Of a stretch of 20,371 nt of DNA, positions 16,817-20,371 are shown in pieces. The stretch is from DASQUK01 sp046723645 (GTDB taxonomy: Bacteria; Actinomycetota; Acidimicrobiia; Acidimicrobiales; VFJN01). Where the stretch lies: NCBI GenBank assembly GCA_046723645.1, contig JBKOUY010000200.1, forward strand, positions 1-20,371, in the 5' to 3' direction. How positions within the stretch are numbered: the first letter of the stretch is position 1; the number at the start of each line of letters is the position of its first letter. A program made the translations under genes and the position numbers. Under the pieces are notes generated by a model. The model was not told the DNA's origin, searched no databases, and saw only the letters and a list, made by a program, of their open reading frames with translations.

Positions 16817-16896
16817 CGCGGTGACCACCATGAGCGCACATGCACGAGTAGCCACCGCCTGCCGGGGTAGTTGCGTGTGGACCCCGAGGAGAACCC

Positions 16897-17451
16897 ATGG
16901 TCGCCACCGCAGCAGACGTCGTCACCACGGGGCCCGACGAGTCGAAGAGGCCGCCCAGTTGGTGGTTGACACCTATGGCGAGCCGCACGAGATAACCGAG
17001 TCCCAGCTCGCCTGGCACAAGGTCGGGCCGTGGAAGCGGATCGTGGCAACCAAGGCCTACTACGAGCACGCCTTCCCCACCCGCACATCGACTCCGTCGA
17101 GTCGTTCATCGACTACAGGTTCCGTCCGACCGGATCAGCGCCATCGCCGACTTCGACGGCAGCGTCATCGTCGAGCGGACGGCCGGCGAGGTATCGGCCC
17201 GTTGCCACGACGAGCAGGCCAACTTCCTGGCCCTCAACCTGGCCCACGACATCATCACCGGCGCTCGGACAGTGCAGGAGGCACGCGAGTACTACGGCGC
17301 GGAGTTCCTCGATGCCCGGCGCAAGAAGCCGACGCCCTACATGGAACGGCTGCGGTTCGACGCGCCGGCTGGCGGGACCGCAGACCCCGACGTGCCGATC
17401 ATCTCGGACGAGGAGTTAGAGCGGGCAGCGAAGGAAGGCGAATCGGGCTAG
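16897..17451 (+). pseudogene. Conserved hypothetical protein gene broken by three single-base frameshifts
   Basis: ATG 16897 has GAGGAG 5 bases upstream. The coding signal runs through all three frames in turn: MVATAADVVTTG, then VEEAAQLVVDTYGEPHEI through WHKVGPWKRIVATKAYYEHAFPT, then PHIDSVESFIDYR, then ISAIADFDGSVIVERTAGEV to the TAG at 17449-17451. Each switch equals one missing base. I place them near 16930-16940 (GGGG/CCC runs), near 17083-17090 (ACCCG expected as ACCCCG) and near 17117-17121 (AGGTT expected as AGGGTT). Repaired, it would encode about 185 residues. I recall similar proteins with NFLALNLAHDIITG in actinobacteria, with no known function. All three lesions shorten homopolymers, so sequencing error is as likely as true decay. 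Confidence 0.8.
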
Positions 17452-17531
17452 CGCCCCTCGTCGGCGAGCTGACGCAACGTCGCCCGGTGGCCGGCGTCGA
17501 GAAGAGGCATCCCTTCGGCCTGGCGATCCTG

Positions 17532-17551
17532 CCTTGACCGCTTGGTCAAGG
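17532..17551. promoter_or_regulatory. Perfect palindrome, candidate operator upstream of the amidohydrolase
   Basis: CCTTGACC (17532-17539) and GGTCAAGG (17544-17551) are exact complements around GCTT. The element ends 50 bases before ATG 17602. The TTGACC...GGTCAA form suggests a dimeric TetR-like repressor site, but it could also act as a hairpin terminator for the frameshifted gene. No T-run follows. A second dyad, GCTGAC (17568-17573) with GTCAGC (17580-17585), lies between it and the ribosome site. Confidence 0.45.
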
Positions 17552-17601
17552 TGGTGTTTGGCTGGTCGCTGACGCCCATGTCAGCCACGAGGGGGAACGC
17601 G

Positions 17602-19326
17602 ATGCATGACCTCGTCATCCGCAACGGGACGGTGGTCGACGGGTCCGGGGGCCCGGCCCGCGTCCCGCGCACTGCGGACATCGCCGTCGACGGCGACCGC
17701 ATCAGCGCGGTCGGCCCCGACGTCGGACCCGGGCGGCGCGAGATCGACGCCGACGGGCGTCTGGTCACGCCGGGCTTCGTCGACATCCACACTCACTACG
17801 ACGGCCAGGCCACCTGGGATCCCGAGATCAGCCCGTCGAGCTGGCACGGCGTCACCACCATCGTCATGGGCAACTGCGGCGTCGGCTTCGCGCCCGCCGA
17901 CCCGGCCAAGCGGGCGTGGCTGATCCAGCTCATGGAGGGCGTCGAGGACATCCCCGGGACCGCCCTCGCGGAGGGCATGAGCTGGAACTGGGAGACGTTC
18001 CCTGAGTACCTCGACGAGCTCGACCGCATGGCTCGTGTGCTCGACGTGAGCGCGCTCGTCCCCCATGGTGCCGTGCGGGCGTATGTGATGGGCGACCGCG
18101 GCGGCCGGAACGCCGAGGCGACACCCGACGAGATCGAGGCAATGGCCAAGGTCGTGCGCGAGGCGGTCGAGGCCGGGGCGGTCGGTTTCTCGACGACCCG
18201 CACGCTGCTGCATCGCGCCAAGGACGGCGAGCTGGCGGCCGGCACCACCGCCAGCGCCGATGAGCTGGTCGGCATCGGCCGGGCGCTCGGCGATGCCGGC
18301 GCCGGCGTGTTCGAGCTGGCCAGCGACATGTTCGATCCCGAGGGCGAGTTCGCCTGGATGCGGACGATCGCCCACGAGACCGGCCGCCCGGTCACGTTCA
18401 ACTGCCTGCAGGACGACCTCCGCCCCGAGCACTGGCGCCAGCTGGTGGAGCTGGCCGACGAGGCCACGGCCGACGGCGCCCGGATCGTCCCCCAGGTGGC
18501 CGGTCGCCCCGCCTCGGTGTTGTTCGGCTGGGACTCGACCGCTCATCCGTTCGTGTTCCACCAGACTTGGCGGACGGTTGCCGACCTGCCCCGCGCCGAC
18601 CGCCAAGCCCGCCTGGGCGACCCCGAGGTGCGCCGGGCGATGGTCACCGAACGCGTCGAGGTGTCGGGCCTCGCCGCGTTCATCACGTCGGCCTGGCACA
18701 AGCTGTTCCCGCTGGGCGACCCGCCCGAGTACGAGCCGGGACCCGAGCGCAGCGTGCAGGCCATCGCCGCCCGCGAGGGCCGAACGCCCCAGGAGGTCAC
18801 CTACGACCTGATGATGGCGGACGACGGCCGCGGGCTCCTGTACATCCCGCTGCTGGGCTACGCGCACGGTGACTTCGACGCCCTCCACGAGATGCTCGTG
18901 CATCCGGGCTCGGTGCTCGGGCTGGGCGACGGGGGTGCCCACTGCGGCCTGCTGTGTGACGCGTCGCTCCCCACGTACATGCTCACGCACTGGGTCCGCG
19001 ACCGCTCGCGGGGCGCCCGCCTGGGGCTGGAGCAGGCCGTGCACATGCAGACTCGCAGCACGGCCAGCCTCTATGGCTTCGACGATCGCGGCCTGCTGGC
19101 GCCGGGCTACCTCGCCGACCTCAACGTCATCGACCTCGACGCCTTGGCCATCGACGCACCCACCATGGTCTACGACCTGCCCGCCGGCGGGCGCCGGCTG
19201 GTCCAGCGGGCCCGGGGCTACGGCGTCACGGTCAAGCGCGGTGTGGTCGTGCGCGAGAACGACAAGTCCACGGGCGAGCGCCCCGGCGTCCTGCTGCGCG
19301 GGGCGCAGCCCGCTCCCTCGGTGTAG
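17602..19326 (+). CDS. Amidohydrolase of the N-acyl-D-amino-acid deacylase (D-aminoacylase) group
   Basis: A 574-residue metal-dependent hydrolase. ATG 17602 was chosen over in-frame ATG 17578 because GAGGGGG (17589-17595) lies 6 bases upstream and the protein then starts MHDLVIRNGTVVDG, as in the family. The metal site begins with GFVDIHTHYDGQ (His63, His65), and GNCGVGF gives Cys92. The catalytic aspartate is expected in LGLGDGGAHCGLLCD. In true D-aminoacylases two histidines follow in mid-barrel; here the corresponding regions read FELASDM and FNCLQDD, as in a large actinobacterial subgroup of unknown substrate. The name D-aminoacylase is therefore a family label, not a proven activity. 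Context gives no pathway. Confidence 0.85.
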   Translation: MHDLVIRNGTVVDGSGGPARVPRTADIAVDGDRISAVGPDVGPGRREIDADGRLVTPGFVDIHTHYDGQATWDPEISPSSWHGVTTIVMGNCGVGFAPADPAKRAWLIQLMEGVEDIPGTALAEGMSWNWETFPEYLDELDRMARVLDVSALVPHGAVRAYVMGDRGGRNAEATPDEIEAMAKVVREAVEAGAVGFSTTRTLLHRAKDGELAAGTTASADELVGIGRALGDAGAGVFELASDMFDPEGEFAWMRTIAHETGRPVTFNCLQDDLRPEHWRQLVELADEATADGARIVPQVAGRPASVLFGWDSTAHPFVFHQTWRTVADLPRADRQARLGDPEVRRAMVTERVEVSGLAAFITSAWHKLFPLGDPPEYEPGPERSVQAIAAREGRTPQEVTYDLMMADDGRGLLYIPLLGYAHGDFDALHEMLVHPGSVLGLGDGGAHCGLLCDASLPTYMLTHWVRDRSRGARLGLEQAVHMQTRSTASLYGFDDRGLLAPGYLADLNVIDLDALAIDAPTMVYDLPAGGRRLVQRARGYGVTVKRGVVVRENDKSTGERPGVLLRGAQPAPSV

Positions 19327-19391
19327 CCGATCCCGACGAACGCCGCGGCGGTGAGTTCGGGCCGCGGGGAGGTTCCGACGGCGCGGCCCGG

Positions 19392-19408
19392 CCAGACTCC
19401 GCGTCTGG
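19392..19408. terminator. Candidate bidirectional hairpin between convergent genes
   Basis: CCAGAC (19392-19397) and GTCTGG (19403-19408) pair perfectly around a 5-base loop. The hairpin lies 65 bases after the amidohydrolase stop and touches the stop codon of the LuxR gene (19409-19411) on the other strand. No T-run is present, so the call rests on position and symmetry. Confidence 0.4.
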
Positions 19409-20068
19409 TCACGGAGGCCCGGTTCCGAGGCCGTGCCGGATCGCGTAGGCAGCGGCCTGTGTCCGGTTCGTCACGCCGAGCTTCCGGTACAGGTTGCCGA
19501 GGTGTCGTTCCACGGTCTTGACGGACGTGAACAGGCGCTCGCCTATCTCCTGGTTGCTGCGGCCCTCAGCCAGCAGCCTGAGGATGTCTGTCTCACGAGG
19601 GCTGAGACCGAGGCGGTCCCCGTCGTCGGCAGCGGCGTCGGAGGCCGCGCCGGCGCCTGCGAGCAACCTGCGAGCCAACACGACGGCCTCGGGCATGGTC
19701 AGGAGGTGTCCCTCGCGCCGGGCGCCATCGAGGTCGACGAATGGCGGCGCGTCGGCGAAGGCACGCTCGGTGCGGGCCAGGCCCTCGCGCTCCCACGGTC
19801 GGTGGTCCTGGCCGACCTGGTTCCTCAGCTCGGAGGCAGCACCGACCAGGCGGCCGGCGTCTAACAGGTCACCCCGGACGACGAGCACGGCGGCGGTGGC
19901 CGCCAATGCGTGCGCGGTGCACCCTGGGTTGTCCATATCGGAGAAGATCGTCAACGCCTCGTCCAGTGGGCCGACCGCTTCAGCTGGGTCACCGGCCTCG
20001 AGCTGGATGAGCGCCCGGCCCTCGAGGCAATGGCCGAGCCCGAACGGCGCTCCCAACTTGCGGAACAA
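19409..20068 (-). CDS. LuxR-family regulator, C-terminal part downstream of an in-frame stop
   Basis: The open frame downstream of an amber codon encodes about 220 residues from a TTG at 20068. The last 65 residues are a clear LuxR-type helix-turn-helix: LSPRETDILRLLAEGRSNQE, then SVKTVERHLGNLYRKLGV and TQAAAYAIRHGL. Before it are TPR-like helices (GHCLEGRALIQLEAGDPAEA, AHALAATAAVLVVRGDLLDA) and the segment GRLVGAASELRNQVG, as found in large ATP-binding LuxR (LAL/COG3903-like) regulators. The TTG has no evident ribosome site, so I think this is the end of a longer gene and not an independent one. The DNA target and signal are unknown. Confidence 0.8.
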   Translation of the reverse strand: MFRKLGAPFGLGHCLEGRALIQLEAGDPAEAVGPLDEALTIFSDMDNPGCTAHALAATAAVLVVRGDLLDAGRLVGAASELRNQVGQDHRPWEREGLARTERAFADAPPFVDLDGARREGHLLTMPEAVVLARRLLAGAGAASDAAADDGDRLGLSPRETDILRLLAEGRSNQEIGERLFTSVKTVERHLGNLYRKLGVTNRTQAAAYAIRHGLGTGPP

Positions 20069-20140
20069 CGTCTCCGAGCGGTCGGCCCGGGCGAACGCCG
20101 TGCGACTGTCGGCGGCGAGGAGCGAGGCCGGCCACAGGCC

Positions 20141-20371
20141 CTACGCGAGCCCGAAGTCGTCGTCCAGCTCGTCAAACACGGCGAGGCCCTCGTCGAATAT
20201 CGACGCGACCTCGCGGCGCTCGCCTTCGGCAGTCCACAGCGCCATGGCCTCGATGTAGCGGGTCCAGGCGCGGAGGCGGACGTCGCCCAACGTCGTGAAC
20301 GCCTCAGCGGCCGCCGTGGCGTGTTCGATGGATTCCCGAGCGTTCCCGATCTCGAAGGCAAGGTTGCCCAG
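20141..20371 (-). pseudogene. Upstream TPR region of the LuxR regulator, ending at an in-frame TAG, cut by the right edge
   Basis: Translating inward from the right edge in the same frame gives 76 sense codons with TPR-like helices (NARESIEHATAAAEAFTTLG, RAWTRYIEAMALW, VFDELDDDFGLA), then TAG at 20143-20141, then GLWPASLLAADSR without any frame change. The helical pattern runs on across the stop. A TGG to TAG change (C to T at 20142 on the plus strand) would explain it. The start lies beyond the window, so the length of the full gene is unknown; the family is usually 700 residues or more. Confidence 0.7.

Noticed and set aside
16790..16870. Possible tRNA or tRNA remnant on the minus strand, from a T-arm-like GCGGG-TTCAAGC-CCGC
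   Set aside because: No matching acceptor stem, anticodon arm or D-arm can be found around it. The hairpin is kept only as a simple repeat.

Overview
The window looks like chromosomal DNA from a very GC-rich Actinomycetota bacterium, possibly an Acidimicrobiia-type lineage. This rests on the strong GC bias, frequent GTG starts, a tRNA gene without encoded CCA, leaderless-looking promoters and the protein families present. The lineage is inference; I have no marker gene to fix it.

Layout. On the minus strand at the left edge is larB followed by larC (cut by the edge), two genes for the nickel-pincer cofactor. A compact intergenic region holds a ROK-type operator and a probable leaderless promoter. 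From it runs a plus-strand operon of about 10.5 kb (1909-12418): ROK repressor, lipoprotein sugar-binding protein, two ABC permeases, GH3 beta-N-acetylhexosaminidase, UgpC/MsiK-type ATPase, ROK sugar kinase, nagA and nagB. Together these encode a whole route: uptake of a GlcNAc-containing oligosaccharide (chitobiose or a cell-wall sugar), cleavage in the cytoplasm, phosphorylation, deacetylation, and deamination to fructose-6-phosphate. Most gene junctions overlap by 4-8 bases, and the repressor is the first gene, so autoregulation is likely.

Right of the operon are a convergent alpha/beta hydrolase of the haloacetate dehalogenase family, a divergent prephenate dehydratase (pheA), tRNA-Ser(UGA), a zinc-dependent alcohol dehydrogenase, a DUF6328 four-helix membrane protein, a small acidic protein on the minus strand, a conserved hypothetical gene broken by three single-base frameshifts, a D-aminoacylase-like amidohydrolase preceded by a perfect palindrome, and the C-terminal part of a LuxR-family regulator broken by an in-frame amber codon and cut by the right edge.

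The most notable points are the self-contained amino-sugar operon with its own ROK operator, a hairpin over the permease ribosome site, an unusual insertion in NagA, a dehalogenase homologue lacking the halide-binding histidine, and the two broken genes clustered in the last 3.5 kb, whose lesions may be sequencing errors rather than true decay. I see nothing that amounts to a clearly new system, and no CRISPR array, insertion sequence or prophage.
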